DNA from: Rhizobium leguminosarum bv. trifolii WSM2297
Lineage (GTDB): Bacteria > Pseudomonadota > Alphaproteobacteria > Rhizobiales > Rhizobiaceae
Direction of reading: 5' to 3'
NCBI RefSeq assembly: GCF_000271845.1
Contig: NZ_JH719395.1
Coordinates: 492,218-531,924, forward strand
DNA length: 39,707 bases
The stretch's first letter is position 1. Each line of letters begins with the position of its first letter. A model generated the notes under the pieces. That model was not told where the DNA came from. It did no database searches and was given only the letters and a program-made list of their open reading frames with translations. Below are positions 1 through 11,128 of the stretch, piece by piece. The position numbers were made by a program, and so were the translations under genes.

Positions 1-40
1 TTCGCCGGGGCCCACCATTTCGTTCACAGGAAGCATTCAA

Positions 41-1216
<1,176 letters not shown>

Positions 1217-1224
1217 TTAGCGGC

Positions 1225-1274
1225 TGGGCCACCAGGCCCAAGGAAAGGATAGGGACGCCGATCTCGGTGTCCCT
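1225..1274 (+). other. Two hairpins between tuf and rpsJ
   Basis: The 154-bp spacer between tuf and rpsJ holds two adjacent inverted repeats. TGGGCC at 1225-1230 pairs with GGCCCA at 1235-1240 around a 4-nt loop. AGGGACGCCG at 1251-1260 pairs with CGGTGTCCCT at 1265-1274, with one G-U pair and a 4-nt loop. Neither is followed by a run of T, so they look more like attenuation or RNA-processing structures than a standard terminator. A weaker stem (CGTGTC 1321-1326 / GACACG 1337-1342) lies nearer to rpsJ. Confidence 0.5.
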
Positions 1275-1370
1275 CTCGATCTTTGAAACCGGTGGCCCGC
1301 TAACGTAACTGAAGGTAAGTCGTGTCCCTGAATGGTGACACGCGGATAACAGACACAAGGATAAAGTCGA

Positions 1371-1679
1371 ATGAACGGCCAGAATATCCGCATCCGCCTG
1401 AAGGCGTTCGATCACCGGATTCTCGATGCCTCCACGCGCGAGATCGTATCGACGGCTAAGCGCACCGGTGCAAGCGTCCGGGGCCCCGTTCCGCTTCCGA
1501 CCCGCATCGAGAAGTTTACGGTCAACCGGTCCCCGCACATCGACAAGAAGAGCCGTGAACAGTTCGAGATGCGCACGCACAAGCGCCTTCTCGATATCGT
1601 TGACCCGACCCCGCAGACGGTAGACGCGCTGATGAAGCTCGATCTCGCCGCCGGTGTCGATGTTGAGATCAAGCTCTGA
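1371..1679 (+). CDS. rpsJ: 30S ribosomal protein S10
   Basis: S10 is a 30S head protein that also acts as NusE in transcription antitermination with NusB. The 102-residue product starts [13 protein letters not shown] and contains the conserved GPVPLPT segment near residues 37-43 and the RTHKR segment, with the usual family length. AAGGA lies about 10 bases before the ATG. It opens the S10 block, 154 bp after tuf and 39 bp before rplC. Confidence 0.99.
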   Translation: MNGQNIRIRLKAFDHRILDASTREIVSTAKRTGASVRGPVPLPTRIEKFTVNRSPHIDKKSREQFEMRTHKRLLDIVDPTPQTVDALMKLDLAAGVDVEIKL

Positions 1680-1718
1680 GACCTCGGGTCTTCGGGCTGA
1701 GTGAGAAGGATTGAACCG

Positions 1719-2360
1719 ATGCGTTCAGGTGTGATTGCACAGAAGGTGGGAATGACCCGCGTCTATAACGACGCCGGTGAGCATGTCCCGGTAACGGTAC
1801 TGCGCATGGAGGCCGTTCAGGTCGTTGCCACGCGCACTGTCGAAAAGAATGGCTATACCGCAGTTCAGCTCGGTGCCGGCCAGGCGAAGGTGAAGAACAC
1901 GTCGAAGGCGATGCGCGGCAACTTTGCCATCGCCAACGTCGAGCCGAAGGCCAAGATCCAGGAATTCCGCGTGTCGGAAGACAACCTGCTTGAGATCGGC
2001 ACGGAGCTTAAGGCCGGTCACTTTGCGGCTGGTCAGCTCGTCGACGTGACGGGCACGACGATCGGTAAGGGTTTTGCCGGCGCCATGAAGCGTCACGGTT
2101 TCGGCGGTCTGCGCGCCACGCACGGTGTGTCGGTATCGCACCGCTCGCACGGTTCGACCGGCTCGCGCCAGGATCCGGGCAAGGTATTCAAGAACAAGAA
2201 GATGGCTGGTCACATGGGCCAGACGCGCGTAACGACTCAGAACCTGGAAGTGGTTTCGACCGATGAAGATCGCGGTCTGATCCTGATCAAGGGTGCAGTG
2301 CCCGGTTCCAAGGGTGCCTGGATCATCGTGCGCGATGCCGTCAAGTCGGCAGCGAAGTAA
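1719..2360 (+). CDS. rplC: 50S ribosomal protein L3
   Basis: L3 binds 23S rRNA near the peptidyl transferase centre and is an early assembly protein. I place the start at the ATG at 1719 ([16 protein letters not shown]), which gives the usual 213 residues and follows GAGAAGGA at 1703-1710. An in-frame GTG at 1701 would add six residues and has no good ribosome binding site. The conserved KRHGFGG and the loop region around [21 protein letters not shown] are present near residues 125-165. It ends 12 bp before rplD. Confidence 0.98.
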   Translation: MRSGVIAQKVGMTRVYNDAGEHVPVTVLRMEAVQVVATRTVEKNGYTAVQLGAGQAKVKNTSKAMRGNFAIANVEPKAKIQEFRVSEDNLLEIGTELKAGHFAAGQLVDVTGTTIGKGFAGAMKRHGFGGLRATHGVSVSHRSHGSTGSRQDPGKVFKNKKMAGHMGQTRVTTQNLEVVSTDEDRGLILIKGAVPGSKGAWIIVRDAVKSAAK

Positions 2361-2372
2361 GGAGCCGGACCA

Positions 2373-2993
2373 ATGGAATTCAACGTCAAGACCCTCGAGG
2401 GAAAAGACGCAGGGAAGGTTTCTCTTTCTGATGCGATTTTCGGCCTTGAGCCCCGCGAAGACATTCTCGCCCGCGTCATCCGCTGGCAGCTTGCCAAGAA
2501 GCAGCAGGGCACCCACAAGGCAAAGGGCCGCGCTGAAGTTTCGCGCACCGGCGCCAAGATGTACAAGCAGAAGGGTACGGGCCGCGCCCGCCACCATTCG
2601 GCTCGCGCTCCGCAGTTCCGCGGCGGCGGCAAGGCTCACGGCCCGGTCGTCCGCAGCCACGAGCATGACCTTCCCAAGAAGGTTCGTGCACTTGGCCTTC
2701 GCCACGCCCTTTCGGCCAAGATCAAGGCCGATGACGTCATCGTCATCGACAACCTGGTTGCGGCTGAAGCCAAGACCAAGGCTCTCGCGTCCGTATTCGA
2801 GACGCTCGGCCTGACCAACGCCCTCTTCATCGGCGGCGCAGAACTTGACGGCAACTTCAAGCTCGCAGCTCAGAACATCCCGAACATCGATGTTCTGCCG
2901 ATCCAGGGCATCAACGTTTACGACATCGTGCGCCGCGGCAAGCTCGTGCTTTCCAAGGCTGCGGTTGAAGCGCTAGAGGAGCGATTCAAGTGA
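2373..2993 (+). CDS. rplD: 50S ribosomal protein L4
   Basis: L4 (206 residues) is an early-assembly 50S protein lining the exit tunnel. The long tunnel loop with the motif [21 protein letters not shown] is visible near residues 65-87. In E. coli L4 also represses the S10 operon through its leader and NusA; whether that happens here cannot be read from the sequence. Its TGA stop overlaps the GTG start of rplW by 4 bases, which suggests translational coupling. Confidence 0.98.
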   Translation: MEFNVKTLEGKDAGKVSLSDAIFGLEPREDILARVIRWQLAKKQQGTHKAKGRAEVSRTGAKMYKQKGTGRARHHSARAPQFRGGGKAHGPVVRSHEHDLPKKVRALGLRHALSAKIKADDVIVIDNLVAAEAKTKALASVFETLGLTNALFIGGAELDGNFKLAAQNIPNIDVLPIQGINVYDIVRRGKLVLSKAAVEALEERFK

Positions 2994-3283
2994 CCGATCT
3001 TCGCCACTACGATGTGATCGTCTCTCCGGCGATCACCGAAAAGTCCACGCTGGTATCCGAAAACAACCAGGTTGTTTTCAATGTCGCCAAGCAGGCGACG
3101 AAGCCGGAAATCAAGGCTGCTGTCGAGGCGCTGTTCGGCGTCAAGGTTACGGCCGTCAACACTCTGCTGCGCAAGGGCAAGACCAAGCGGTTCCGCGGTT
3201 TCGTCGGCAAGCAGAAGGACGTGAAGAAGGCTGTTGTGACCCTGGCTGAAGGCCAGACGATCGACGTCTCCACCGGTCTCTGA
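2990..3283 (+). CDS. rplW: 50S ribosomal protein L23
   Basis: L23 (97 residues) sits at the exit of the peptide tunnel and is the docking site for trigger factor and SRP. The start is GTG at 2990, inside the last codons of rplD (GTGA overlap); the next residues ([19 protein letters not shown]) match the family N-terminus. The conserved [11 protein letters not shown] segment lies near residues 57-67. It ends 11 bp before rplB. Confidence 0.98.
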   Translation: MTDLRHYDVIVSPAITEKSTLVSENNQVVFNVAKQATKPEIKAAVEALFGVKVTAVNTLLRKGKTKRFRGFVGKQKDVKKAVVTLAEGQTIDVSTGL

Positions 3284-3294
3284 GGTATAAGAAA

Positions 3295-4131
3295 ATGGCA
3301 TTGAAAACATTCAATCCGATCACCCCGAGCCAGCGCCAGCTGGTCATCGTCGACCGTTCGGCCCTCTACAAGGGCAAGCCGGTCAAGGCGCTGACGGAAG
3401 GCCTGACCAAGAGCGGCGGTCGTAACAACCTCGGTCGCATCACCGCCCGCTTCATCGGCGGCGGTCACAAGCGGACCTATCGTCTGATCGACTTCAAGCG
3501 TCGCAAGTTCGACGTCGAAGGCACGGTCGAGCGTATCGAATACGATCCGAACCGCACGGCTTTCATCGCGCTGGTAAACTATGCTGACGGCGAGAAGGCT
3601 TATATTCTCGCTCCTCAGCGTCTCGCTGCCGGTGACAAGGTCATCGCTTCCGAGAAGGCTGTCGACGTCAAGCCCGGCAACACCATGCCGCTGCAGTTCA
3701 TCCCGGTCGGCTCCATCATCCACAACGTGGAAATGAAGCCGGGCAAGGGCGGTCAGATTGCTCGCTCCGCCGGTGGCTACGCACAGCTCGTCGGCCGTGA
3801 CCAGGGCATGGCGATCCTTCGCCTGAACTCCGGTGAACAGCGTCTCGTTCATGGCTCCTGCCTTGCTTCGATCGGCGCCGTCTCCAACCCGGACCACGCC
3901 AACATCAACGACGGCAAGGCCGGTCGTACCGTTTGGCGCGGCAAGCGTCCGCATAACCGCGGTGTCGTCATGAACCCGGTCGACCATCCGCACGGCGGTG
4001 GTGAAGGCCGCACCTCCGGTGGTCGTCATCCGGTGACACCGTGGGGCAAGCCGACCAAGGGCAAGCGCACCCGGTCGAACAAGTCGACCGACAAGATGAT
4101 CATGCGCTCGCGTCATCAGCGTAAGAAGTAA
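3295..4131 (+). CDS. rplB: 50S ribosomal protein L2
   Basis: L2 is needed for subunit association and peptidyl transferase activity. The 278-residue product has the OB-fold and SH3-like RNA-binding domains and the conserved C-terminal segment [20 protein letters not shown] with the histidine important for activity. Length is as expected. A short purine-rich site precedes the ATG, 11 bp after rplW. Confidence 0.99.
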   Translation: MALKTFNPITPSQRQLVIVDRSALYKGKPVKALTEGLTKSGGRNNLGRITARFIGGGHKRTYRLIDFKRRKFDVEGTVERIEYDPNRTAFIALVNYADGEKAYILAPQRLAAGDKVIASEKAVDVKPGNTMPLQFIPVGSIIHNVEMKPGKGGQIARSAGGYAQLVGRDQGMAILRLNSGEQRLVHGSCLASIGAVSNPDHANINDGKAGRTVWRGKRPHNRGVVMNPVDHPHGGGEGRTSGGRHPVTPWGKPTKGKRTRSNKSTDKMIMRSRHQRKK

Positions 4132-4146
4132 GAGAGGAAGTCTCCA

Positions 4147-4425
4147 ATGGCTCGTTCAGTATGGAAAGGTCCGTTCGTTGACGGCTATCTTCTCAAGAAG
4201 GCTGAGAAGGTTCGTGAAGGCGGACGTGCAGAAGTGATCAAGATCTGGAGCCGTCGCTCCACGATCCTGCCGCAGTTCGTCGGTCTTACCTTCGGCGTCT
4301 ACAACGGCAGCAAGCATATCCCGGTCAGCGTCAATGAAGACATGGTCGGCCACAAGTTCGGTGAATTCTCTCCGACCCGCACCTACTACGGTCACGGCGC
4401 GGACAAGAAGGCGAAGAGGAAGTAA
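4147..4425 (+). CDS. rpsS: 30S ribosomal protein S19
   Basis: S19 (92 residues) is a 30S head protein that contacts the A-site tRNA and S13. It shows [18 protein letters not shown] at the N-terminus and the conserved [16 protein letters not shown] near the C-terminus, followed by a basic tail (KKAKRK). It lies 15 bp after rplB and 2 bp before rplV. Confidence 0.98.
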   Translation: MARSVWKGPFVDGYLLKKAEKVREGGRAEVIKIWSRRSTILPQFVGLTFGVYNGSKHIPVSVNEDMVGHKFGEFSPTRTYYGHGADKKAKRK

Positions 4426-4427
4426 CA

Positions 4428-4816
4428 ATGGGCAAGGCAAAAGCCGAACGCCGGCTGAAGGACAACGAGGCGCAAGCAGTCGCCCGCACGCTCCGCGTCA
4501 GCCCCCAGAAGCTCAATCTGGTTGCTGCGGCTATCCGCGGTAAGAAGGTCGAGCGCGCACTCGCTGAGCTGGAGTTCTCCCGCAAGCGCATCGCAGGAGC
4601 TGTCAAGAAGACGCTCGAATCTGCGATCGCCAACGCCGAGAACAACCACGATCTCGACGTCGACGCTCTCGTCGTCGCCGAGGCCTATGTCGGCAAGTCG
4701 ATCGTCATGAAGCGTTTCCACGCTCGTGGCCGCGGTCGCGCGTCGCGCATCGAAAAGCCTTTCGCGCACCTGACGATCGTCGTTCGTGAAGTGCAGGCAG
4801 TAGAGGAGGCCGCATA

Positions 4817-4817
<1 letters not shown>
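4428..4817 (+). CDS. rplV: 50S ribosomal protein L22
   Basis: L22 (129 residues) lines the exit tunnel. The segment [17 protein letters not shown] near residues 23-39 and the beta-hairpin region [19 protein letters not shown] near 90-110, where macrolide-resistance changes fall in other bacteria, are clear. Start and stop are packed tightly: it begins 2 bp after rpsS, and its TAA shares one base with the ATG of rpsC. Confidence 0.98.
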
Positions 4818-5551
<734 letters not shown>

Positions 5552-5589
5552 TTAGCGCTGGCGAAAGATAAGCTCGGAGAAGTAAGAAA

Positions 5590-6003
5590 ATGTTGCAGCC
5601 AAAGCGTACTAAGTACCGCAAGCAATTCAAGGGCCGCATCAAGGGTGTTGCCAAGGGCGGCTCTGACCTGGCATTCGGCGAATTCGGCCTGAAGGCTCAG
5701 GAACCCAACCGCGTCAATGCACGCGAGATCGAAGCGGCTCGCCGCGCGATCACGCGTTACATGAAGCGCGCCGGTCGTGTGTGGATCCGCGTGTTCCCGG
5801 ACGTTCCGGTAACCGCAAAGCCGACCGAAGTCCGCATGGGTAAGGGTAAGGGCTCCGTTGAATACTGGGCCTGCAAGGTCAAGCCCGGCCGTATGATGTT
5901 CGAGATCGACGGTGTCAGCGAAGAAATCGCCCGTGAGGCGCTTCGTCTCGGCTCTGCCAAGCTCTCGGTCAAGACGCGCTTCGTTCAGCGCATTGCAGAG
6001 TAA
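5590..6003 (+). CDS. rplP: 50S ribosomal protein L16
   Basis: L16 (137 residues) helps position the A-site tRNA in the 50S subunit. [16 protein letters not shown] at the N-terminus, the [19 protein letters not shown] segment near residues 79-97 and the C-terminal KLSVKTRFV are all family signatures. It follows rpsC by 38 bp with a GGAGAAG ribosome binding site. Confidence 0.98.
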   Translation: MLQPKRTKYRKQFKGRIKGVAKGGSDLAFGEFGLKAQEPNRVNAREIEAARRAITRYMKRAGRVWIRVFPDVPVTAKPTEVRMGKGKGSVEYWACKVKPGRMMFEIDGVSEEIAREALRLGSAKLSVKTRFVQRIAE

Positions 6004-6015
6004 GGGATTGAGCTC

Positions 6016-6216
6016 ATGAAAGCCTCAGATGTTCGCGGGTTCACCGCCGACCAACTCAAGGACGAGCTTGCTAAGCTGAAGAAGGAGCAGTTCAACCTGC
6101 GCTTCCAGAAGGCGACCGGCCAGCTCGAAAAGTCCTCGCGCATCAACGAAGTCCGCAAGGACATCGCCCGCGTGAAAACCATTGCCCGCCAGAAGGCGGC
6201 AGAAGTTAAGGCCTAA
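6016..6216 (+). CDS. rpmC: 50S ribosomal protein L29
   Basis: L29 (66 residues) is a two-helix protein at the tunnel exit next to L23. The conserved [25 protein letters not shown] helical hairpin is at residues 14-38 and RVKTIARQK at the end. It is separated by only 12 bp from both rplP and rpsQ, so it is surely part of the same transcript. Confidence 0.97.
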   Translation: MKASDVRGFTADQLKDELAKLKKEQFNLRFQKATGQLEKSSRINEVRKDIARVKTIARQKAAEVKA

Positions 6217-6228
6217 AGGAAGAAAAAT

Positions 6229-6468
6229 ATGCCGAAGCGCATCCTGCAGGGCGTCGTCGTTGGCGACAAGAACGAGAAGACGGTAGTGGTTCGTGTCGAG
6301 CGTCGTTTCGCTCACCCGCTGCTCCAGAAGACCGTTCGTCGTTCCAAGAAGTACAAGGCCCACGACGAGAACAACCAGTACAAGATTGGCGATACCGTAT
6401 CCATCGAGGAATGCGCGCCGATCTCCAAGGACAAGCGCTGGACGGTCATTTCCGCCCAGGGTCAGTAA
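6229..6468 (+). CDS. rpsQ: 30S ribosomal protein S17
   Basis: S17 (79 residues) is an OB-fold protein that binds 16S rRNA early in assembly. The start [27 protein letters not shown], the central [11 protein letters not shown] and the C-terminal [13 protein letters not shown] are diagnostic. It closes the S10 block: a 257-bp spacer with a terminator-like hairpin follows. Confidence 0.98.
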   Translation: MPKRILQGVVVGDKNEKTVVVRVERRFAHPLLQKTVRRSKKYKAHDENNQYKIGDTVSIEECAPISKDKRWTVISAQGQ

Positions 6469-6524
6469 ACAGAATTTTGTGCGAGGCCTTGCGTCTCGCC
6501 GAAATATCTGTATGAAGCAGCGTC

Positions 6525-6557
6525 AGAACGCTCGAATGCCGGGCGTTCTTTTGCTTT
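6525..6557 (+). terminator. Terminator-like hairpin after rpsQ
   Basis: AGAACGC at 6525-6531 pairs with GCGTTCT at 6543-6549 around an 11-nt loop, and is followed by TTTGCTTT (6550-6557). This is the form of a modest intrinsic terminator or attenuator at the boundary of the S10 and spc blocks. Confidence 0.6.
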
Positions 6558-6631
6558 GAGCGCACGGAAGGTCCTTCGGGAAACCACCCTGGCACGATCG
6601 ATCCCGCGCTATTCAGCATTGCCGCGTCTGT

Positions 6632-6703
6632 GCTGCCGTCATGGCAGCTCGGCCGGCGAAAATTTTCATAAGCCGGAGTAGGGGGCTAGCCCAACCATTC
6701 CGG
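6632..6703 (+). promoter_or_regulatory. Structured leader upstream of rplN
   Basis: Between the hairpin after rpsQ and rplN the RNA could fold into several stems: GCTGCC 6632-6637 / GGCAGC 6643-6648 (5-nt loop); CCGGC 6653-6657 / GCCGG 6672-6676; and, as an alternative to the second, CCGGA 6673-6677 / TCCGG 6699-6703, enclosing GGGCTAGCCC. The second and third share bases, so they would be mutually exclusive. I saw no convincing -35/-10 pair. A regulatory role is inference. Confidence 0.35.
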
Positions 6704-6725
6704 TAAACCAAGAAGGCGACCTGAT

Positions 6726-7094
6726 ATGATTCAGATGCAAACAAACCTCGACGTCGCGGATAATTCCGGCGCACGTCGTGTCATGTGCATCAAGGTGCTG
6801 GGCGGCTCGAAGCGCAAGTATGCCTCGATCGGCGACGTCATCGTCGTTTCGATCAAGGAAGCGATCCCGCGCGGCCGTGTGAAGAAGGGTGACGTGATGA
6901 AGGCGGTTGTCGTTCGCACCGCCAAGGACATCCGTCGTCCGGATGGCTCTGTCATCCGCTTCGACACCAACGCAGCAGTCCTCATCGACAACAAAAAAGA
7001 GCCGATCGGCACCCGTATCTTCGGACCGGTTCCGCGCGAACTTCGCGCCAAGAACCACATGAAGATCATCTCGCTGGCTCCCGAAGTACTGTAA
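6726..7094 (+). CDS. rplN: 50S ribosomal protein L14
   Basis: L14 (122 residues) contacts 16S rRNA in an inter-subunit bridge. [19 protein letters not shown] at the start and the conserved [25 protein letters not shown] near residues 78-102 identify it. It is the first gene of the spc block, after a 257-bp non-coding spacer, and ends 11 bp before rplX. Confidence 0.98.
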   Translation: MIQMQTNLDVADNSGARRVMCIKVLGGSKRKYASIGDVIVVSIKEAIPRGRVKKGDVMKAVVVRTAKDIRRPDGSVIRFDTNAAVLIDNKKEPIGTRIFGPVPRELRAKNHMKIISLAPEVL

Positions 7095-7105
7095 GGAGCA
7101 AAGCG

Positions 7106-7414
7106 ATGCAGAAGATTCGTAAGGGCGACAAGGTCGTCATGCTCGCTGGCAAGGACAAGGGCCGTACCGGCGAAGTTGTCCAGGTCATGCCGAAGGAAGA
7201 TCGTGCCGTTGTTCGTGGCGTCAACGTCGTCAAGCGCCATCAGCGCCAGACGCAGACCCAGGAAGCCGGCATCATCAACAAGGAAGCCCCGGTTCACCTG
7301 TCCAACGTTGCAATCATCGACAAGGACGGCAAGCCGACCCGCGTCGGTTTCAAGGTTGTTGACGGCAAGAAGGTCCGTGTGGCCAAGCGTTCTGGAGAAG
7401 TGATCGATGGCTGA
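7106..7414 (+). CDS. rplX: 50S ribosomal protein L24
   Basis: L24 (102 residues) is an assembly initiator with an N-terminal KOW motif ([22 protein letters not shown], residues 6-27). The segment [19 protein letters not shown] near 38-56 is typical. Its end overlaps rplE by 8 bases, which favours translational coupling. Confidence 0.97.
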   Translation: MQKIRKGDKVVMLAGKDKGRTGEVVQVMPKEDRAVVRGVNVVKRHQRQTQTQEAGIINKEAPVHLSNVAIIDKDGKPTRVGFKVVDGKKVRVAKRSGEVIDG

Positions 7415-7964
7415 GGCAAAATACGAGCCGCGGCTCAAGAAGGAATATGTCGAGCGCATCCGCAAGGCGATGCAGGAGCAGTTCTCCTACGCCAACGAGA
7501 TGATGATCCCGAAGCTCGACAAGATCGTGATCAACATGGGTGTCGGCGAAGCGACCGCTGACTCGAAGAAGCCGACGGTAGCTGCCGCCGACCTCGCAGC
7601 GATCGCCGGCCAGAAGCCGGTCATCACCCGCGCCCGCAACTCCATCGCAGGCTTCAAGGTCCGCGAACAGATGCCGATCGGCGCGAAGGTCACCCTGCGC
7701 GGCGCCCGCATGTATGAGTTCCTGGACCGTCTCGTGAACATCGCGCTCCCGCGCGTTCGCGACTTCCGCGGCCTGAACCCGAAAAGCTTTGACGGCCGTG
7801 GCAACTTCGCCATGGGCATCAAGGAGCACATTGTGTTCCCTGAGATCAACTACGACAAGGTTGATCAGATGTGGGGCATGGACATCATCGTTTGCACGAC
7901 GGCGACGACCGACGACGAAGCACGGGCTCTTCTGAAAGAGTTCAGCTTCCCGTTCCGTCAATAA
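7407..7964 (+). CDS. rplE: 50S ribosomal protein L5
   Basis: L5 (185 residues) binds 5S rRNA and forms a bridge with S13. The N-terminus carries a short [11 protein letters not shown] extension; [15 protein letters not shown] (residues 34-48), [18 protein letters not shown] (88-105) and the C-terminal [15 protein letters not shown] follow. The start ATG at 7407 lies inside rplX. Confidence 0.98.
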   Translation: MAEAKYEPRLKKEYVERIRKAMQEQFSYANEMMIPKLDKIVINMGVGEATADSKKPTVAAADLAAIAGQKPVITRARNSIAGFKVREQMPIGAKVTLRGARMYEFLDRLVNIALPRVRDFRGLNPKSFDGRGNFAMGIKEHIVFPEINYDKVDQMWGMDIIVCTTATTDDEARALLKEFSFPFRQ

Positions 7965-7996
7965 CCGTAACGACGAGCGTAGAAAAGGAACCTGAC

Positions 7997-8302
7997 ATGG
8001 CGAAGACAAGCGCAGTTGAAAAGAACAAGCGCCGCCGTACTACGGTCGCCAACCAGGCCGCTAAGCGGGCTGCGTTGAAGGCGATCATCATGAACCAGGC
8101 TCTTCCGATCGAAGAGCGGTTCAAGGCCTCGATCAAGCTGGCATCCCTGCCGCGTGATGGATCGAAGACCCGTATTCGCAACCGTTGCGAAGTTTCGGGG
8201 CGTCCGCGCGCATATTACCGCAAACTGCGCATGTCGCGTATTGCGCTGCGTGAACTGGGCAATCTCGGCAAGGTGCCGGGCATCGTCAAGTCGAGCTGGT
8301 AA
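7997..8302 (+). CDS. rpsN: 30S ribosomal protein S14
   Basis: S14 (101 residues) is a late-assembly 30S head protein. The start is ATG 7997 ([14 protein letters not shown]) after AAAGGAA; the reading frame is open further upstream into the end of rplE, but that part does not resemble S14. Only one cysteine is present in the C-terminal [16 protein letters not shown] region, so it is the zinc-independent (C-) form. Confidence 0.98.
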   Translation: MAKTSAVEKNKRRRTTVANQAAKRAALKAIIMNQALPIEERFKASIKLASLPRDGSKTRIRNRCEVSGRPRAYYRKLRMSRIALRELGNLGKVPGIVKSSW

Positions 8303-8314
8303 GGAGCAGGTTAC

Positions 8315-8713
8315 ATGACAATGACTGATCCGTTGGGCGATATGCTCACCCGTATCCGTAACGGCGCTTCCCGCCGCAAGTCGTCGGTCTCGACGCCTGC
8401 GTCCAAGCTCCGTGCACGTGTTCTCGATGTTCTGCAGTCCGAAGGCTACATCCGTGGCTATTCCGTTGTCGATTTCGGCAATGGCAAGTCGGAACTCAGC
8501 ATCGAGCTGAAATATTATGAAGGCGCATCGGTGATCCGTGAGATCGGCCGTGTGTCCAAGCCGGGCCGCCGGGTTTATGTCTCGGTCAAGTCCATTCCGC
8601 AGGTCGCGAACGGCCTCGGCATCACCATCCTTTCGACTCCGAAGGGTGTGATGGCCGATCACCAGGCTCGCGAACAGAACGTTGGCGGCGAGGTTCTTTG
8701 CTCGGTCTTCTAA
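8315..8713 (+). CDS. rpsH: 30S ribosomal protein S8
   Basis: S8 (132 residues) binds the central domain of 16S rRNA and in E. coli represses the spc operon. [17 protein letters not shown] at the start and the C-terminal [20 protein letters not shown] identify it. It starts 12 bp after rpsN with an AAGGAGCAGG ribosome binding site. Confidence 0.98.
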   Translation: MTMTDPLGDMLTRIRNGASRRKSSVSTPASKLRARVLDVLQSEGYIRGYSVVDFGNGKSELSIELKYYEGASVIREIGRVSKPGRRVYVSVKSIPQVANGLGITILSTPKGVMADHQAREQNVGGEVLCSVF

Positions 8714-8755
8714 GATCGGGCAGGGATCTCCATAGCGAACAGACAGGATTGAAAC

Positions 8756-9289
8756 ATGTCTCGTATCGGTAAAAAGCCCGTTCAGGTGCCTGCTGGGATC
8801 ACGGCTACGGTCGATGGCCAGAAGGTCACTGCAAAGGGCCCGAAGGGCGAGCTGTTTTTCGTTGCTAACGACGAAATCAGCCTCAAGCTCGAAAACAACG
8901 CGGTCGTCGTGACGCCCGTTAACCAGACCAAGGATGCACGTTCGAAGTGGGGCATGTCCCGCACGATGATCGAAGGCATCTTCAAGGGCGTCAAGGACGG
9001 CTTTGAGCGCAAGCTCGAAATCAACGGCGTCGGTTACCGCGCCTCGCTGCAGGGCAAGAACCTGCAGCTGGCTCTCGGTTTCAGCCATGACGTGATCTAT
9101 GAGCCGCCGGTCGGCATCACGATCGCTGTTCCGAAGCCGACTGAAATTGTTGTCTCCGGCATCAATAAGCAGCAGGTCGGTCAGGTCGCCGCCGAAATCC
9201 GCGAATATCGCGGTCCTGAACCCTACAAGGGCAAGGGCGTCAAGTACGCTGACGAGCGGATCGTCCGCAAAGAAGGCAAGAAGAAGTAA
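8756..9289 (+). CDS. rplF: 50S ribosomal protein L6
   Basis: L6 (177 residues) has two tandem RNA-binding domains near the factor-binding site of the 50S subunit. [15 protein letters not shown] at the start, [21 protein letters not shown] near residues 91-111 and the C-terminal signature [14 protein letters not shown] near 153-166 are conserved. Confidence 0.98.
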   Translation: MSRIGKKPVQVPAGITATVDGQKVTAKGPKGELFFVANDEISLKLENNAVVVTPVNQTKDARSKWGMSRTMIEGIFKGVKDGFERKLEINGVGYRASLQGKNLQLALGFSHDVIYEPPVGITIAVPKPTEIVVSGINKQQVGQVAAEIREYRGPEPYKGKGVKYADERIVRKEGKKK

Positions 9290-9301
9290 GGATCACGCGA
9301 A

Positions 9302-9664
9302 ATGGCTAGCAGGAAAGAAGCACTTGCACGTCGTGCCAACCGCGTGCGCCGTCATCTCAAGTCGGTGGCCAACGGCCGTCCGCGCCTGTCGGTTCATCGC
9401 TCCTCGAAGAACATCTACGCTCAGGTTATCGACGATGTTGCCGGCAAGACGCTTGCCGCTGCATCGACCCTCGATAAGGATCTGCGCGGTTCTCTGAAGA
9501 CCGGTGCTGACACAGCAGCAGCTGCCCTCGTCGGCAAGCTCGTTGCAGAGCGCGCCTCGAAGGCGGGCGTCACCGACGTCGTATTCGACCGTGGCGCCTT
9601 CATCTATCACGGCCGCATCAAGGCTCTCGCCGATGCAGCCCGCGAAGGCGGTCTCACCTTCTGA
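9302..9664 (+). CDS. rplR: 50S ribosomal protein L18
   Basis: L18 (120 residues) binds 5S rRNA together with L5. The basic N-terminus ([17 protein letters not shown]), the [20 protein letters not shown] segment near residues 23-42 and the final [24 protein letters not shown] match the family. It lies 12 bp after rplF, and a strong hairpin follows it. Confidence 0.98.
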   Translation: MASRKEALARRANRVRRHLKSVANGRPRLSVHRSSKNIYAQVIDDVAGKTLAAASTLDKDLRGSLKTGADTAAAALVGKLVAERASKAGVTDVVFDRGAFIYHGRIKALADAAREGGLTF

Positions 9665-9670
9665 TCAGTT

Positions 9671-9704
9671 TCCGGCCGGACGCTTTCAGCGCCGGCCGGA
9701 TTTT
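9671..9704 (+). terminator. Strong terminator-like hairpin between rplR and rpsE
   Basis: TCCGGCCGG (9671-9679) pairs perfectly with CCGGCCGGA (9692-9700). After a bulged A, CGC (9681-9683) pairs with GCG (9689-9691) around the loop TTTCA, and TTTT follows at 9701-9704. It has the form of an intrinsic terminator, but it lies inside the spc operon, 92 bases before rpsE. Confidence 0.75.
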
Positions 9705-9795
9705 CGCCGGACCGCAGGCACTCTCCGGAAGGGGAGGCTGATGCGGTCCACATTTGTTTGCCGATTGCACCCGGAAAAGAAAAAGGAAGAGGACA

Positions 9796-10365
9796 ATGGC
9801 ACAGGAAAGAAGGCCGCAGCGGGAAGACCGCCAGAGCCGTGAAGAGCGCGATAGCGAGTTCGTCGACAAGCTGGTCGCGATCAACCGCGTCGCCAAGGTC
9901 GTCAAGGGCGGCCGTCGTTTTGGTTTCGCCGCACTCGTCGTCGTTGGCGACCAGAAGGGCCGCGTCGGCTTCGGCCATGGCAAGGCACGCGAAGTGCCGG
10001 AAGCCATCCGCAAGGCAACCGAAGCCGCCAAGCGCGAACTGATCTTCGTACCGCTGCGTGACGGCCGTACGCTGCATCACGACGTTCATGGCCGTCACGG
10101 CGCCGGCAAGGTTCTGCTGCGTTCGGCCAAGGTCGGTACCGGCATCATCGCCGGCGGTCCGATGCGCGCCGTATTCGAAACGCTCGGCATGCATGACGTC
10201 GTCGCCAAGTCGACCGGTTCGTCGAACCCCTACAACATGGTTCGCGCCACCTTCGACGCTCTGAAGCACCAGGTTCACCCGAAGGACATCGCAGCTCAGC
10301 GCGGCATCAAGTATGCAACGCTGCAGGCTCGTCGTAGCGCCTCCGGCAACGCCTCTGAAGAATAA
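9796..10365 (+). CDS. rpsE: 30S ribosomal protein S5
   Basis: S5 (189 residues) acts in mRNA unwinding and decoding accuracy. The start is ATG 9796 ([13 protein letters not shown]) after GGAAGAGGA; an upstream in-frame ATG at 9754 would add a 14-residue basic extension without a good site. The double-stranded-RNA-binding-like N-domain ([19 protein letters not shown], about 48-66) and the C-domain [15 protein letters not shown] (about 114-128) are clear. Confidence 0.98.
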   Translation: MAQERRPQREDRQSREERDSEFVDKLVAINRVAKVVKGGRRFGFAALVVVGDQKGRVGFGHGKAREVPEAIRKATEAAKRELIFVPLRDGRTLHHDVHGRHGAGKVLLRSAKVGTGIIAGGPMRAVFETLGMHDVVAKSTGSSNPYNMVRATFDALKHQVHPKDIAAQRGIKYATLQARRSASGNASEE

Positions 10366-10379
10366 GAGGAGTTTGACAG

Positions 10380-10589
10380 ATGGCCAAGGCTACCAAGAAG
10401 GCTGAAGCGAAGACTGTCACGATCGAACAGATCGGCAGCCCGATTCGCCGTCCGGATGTCCAGCAGCGCACGCTGATCGGTCTCGGACTGAACAAGATGC
10501 ACCGTCGCCGCACGCTGGAGGATACTCCTTCCGTTCGTGGCATGATCCGTGCTGTCCAGCATCTCGTTCGCGTCGTCGACGAGAAGTGA
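10380..10589 (+). CDS. rpmD: 50S ribosomal protein L30
   Basis: L30 (69 residues) is a small 50S protein. [45 protein letters not shown] carries the family signature across residues 13-57. It is 14 bp after rpsE with AAGAGGAG before the ATG, and 16 bp before rplO. Confidence 0.97.
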   Translation: MAKATKKAEAKTVTIEQIGSPIRRPDVQQRTLIGLGLNKMHRRRTLEDTPSVRGMIRAVQHLVRVVDEK

Positions 10590-10605
10590 GACGGAGGAAA
10601 CGCTC

Positions 10606-11082
10606 ATGAAACTTAATGAAATTAAAGACAACGAAGGCTCGACCCACAGCCGCAAGCGCCTCGGCCGCGGTATCGGCTCGGGCTCGGGCAAGACCGGTGG
10701 TCGCGGTGTAAAGGGGCAGAAGTCCCGTTCGGGCGTCGCCATCAACGGCTTCGAAGGCGGCCAGATGCCGATCTATCGTCGCCTGCCGAAGCGCGGCTTC
10801 AACAACATTTTCGCTTCCGATTTTGTTGTTGTGTCGCTGGCTCGCATCCAGGCGGCGATCGACGCCGGCAAGCTCGATGCCAAGGCGACCGTTGACGCAG
10901 CTGCTCTCAAGGCAGCCGGCGTCATCCGCCGCGCCAAGGACGGCGTTCGCGTTCTCGGCGACGGCGAGCTCAAGGCCAAGATCACCATCGTCGTCGCAGG
11001 CGCTTCCAAGCCTGCCGTCGAGAAGATCGAAAAGGCCGGCGGCGCCGTAACGCTGCTTTCGGCCCCGGCTGCAGCCGAATAA
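10606..11082 (+). CDS. rplO: 50S ribosomal protein L15
   Basis: L15 (158 residues) is a late-assembly 50S protein. The start is ATG 10606 ([22 protein letters not shown]) after GGAGGAAA; the frame is open upstream across rpmD, but that part is not L15. The glycine/arginine-rich [24 protein letters not shown] region (about 21-44) and [15 protein letters not shown] (about 51-65) are typical. Confidence 0.98.
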   Translation: MKLNEIKDNEGSTHSRKRLGRGIGSGSGKTGGRGVKGQKSRSGVAINGFEGGQMPIYRRLPKRGFNNIFASDFVVVSLARIQAAIDAGKLDAKATVDAAALKAAGVIRRAKDGVRVLGDGELKAKITIVVAGASKPAVEKIEKAGGAVTLLSAPAAAE

Positions 11083-11097
11083 TAATCTGATGATATA

Positions 11098-11128
11098 TCG
11101 CCCGGGGTGCTTCACACCGGGCGATTTT
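11098..11128 (+). terminator. Intrinsic terminator after rplO
   Basis: TCGCCCGG (11098-11105) pairs with CCGGGCGA (11117-11124). Inside, after a G/A mismatch, GTG (11107-11109) pairs with CAC (11113-11115) around a CTT loop. TTTT follows at 11125-11128. It lies in the 232-bp spacer before secY, which suggests that secY-adk also has its own promoter. A T-rich stretch at about 11241-11262 is the only AT-rich candidate seen there. Confidence 0.75.

Noticed and set aside
1725..2705. Long minus-strand open frame opposite rplC and rplD
   Set aside because: A mirror of strongly GC-biased codons in ribosomal genes; no family resemblance and it covers two certain genes.
3007..4116. 369-codon minus-strand open frame opposite rplW and rplB
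   Set aside because: Shadow of the real genes in a high-GC genome; composition is typical of antisense frames.
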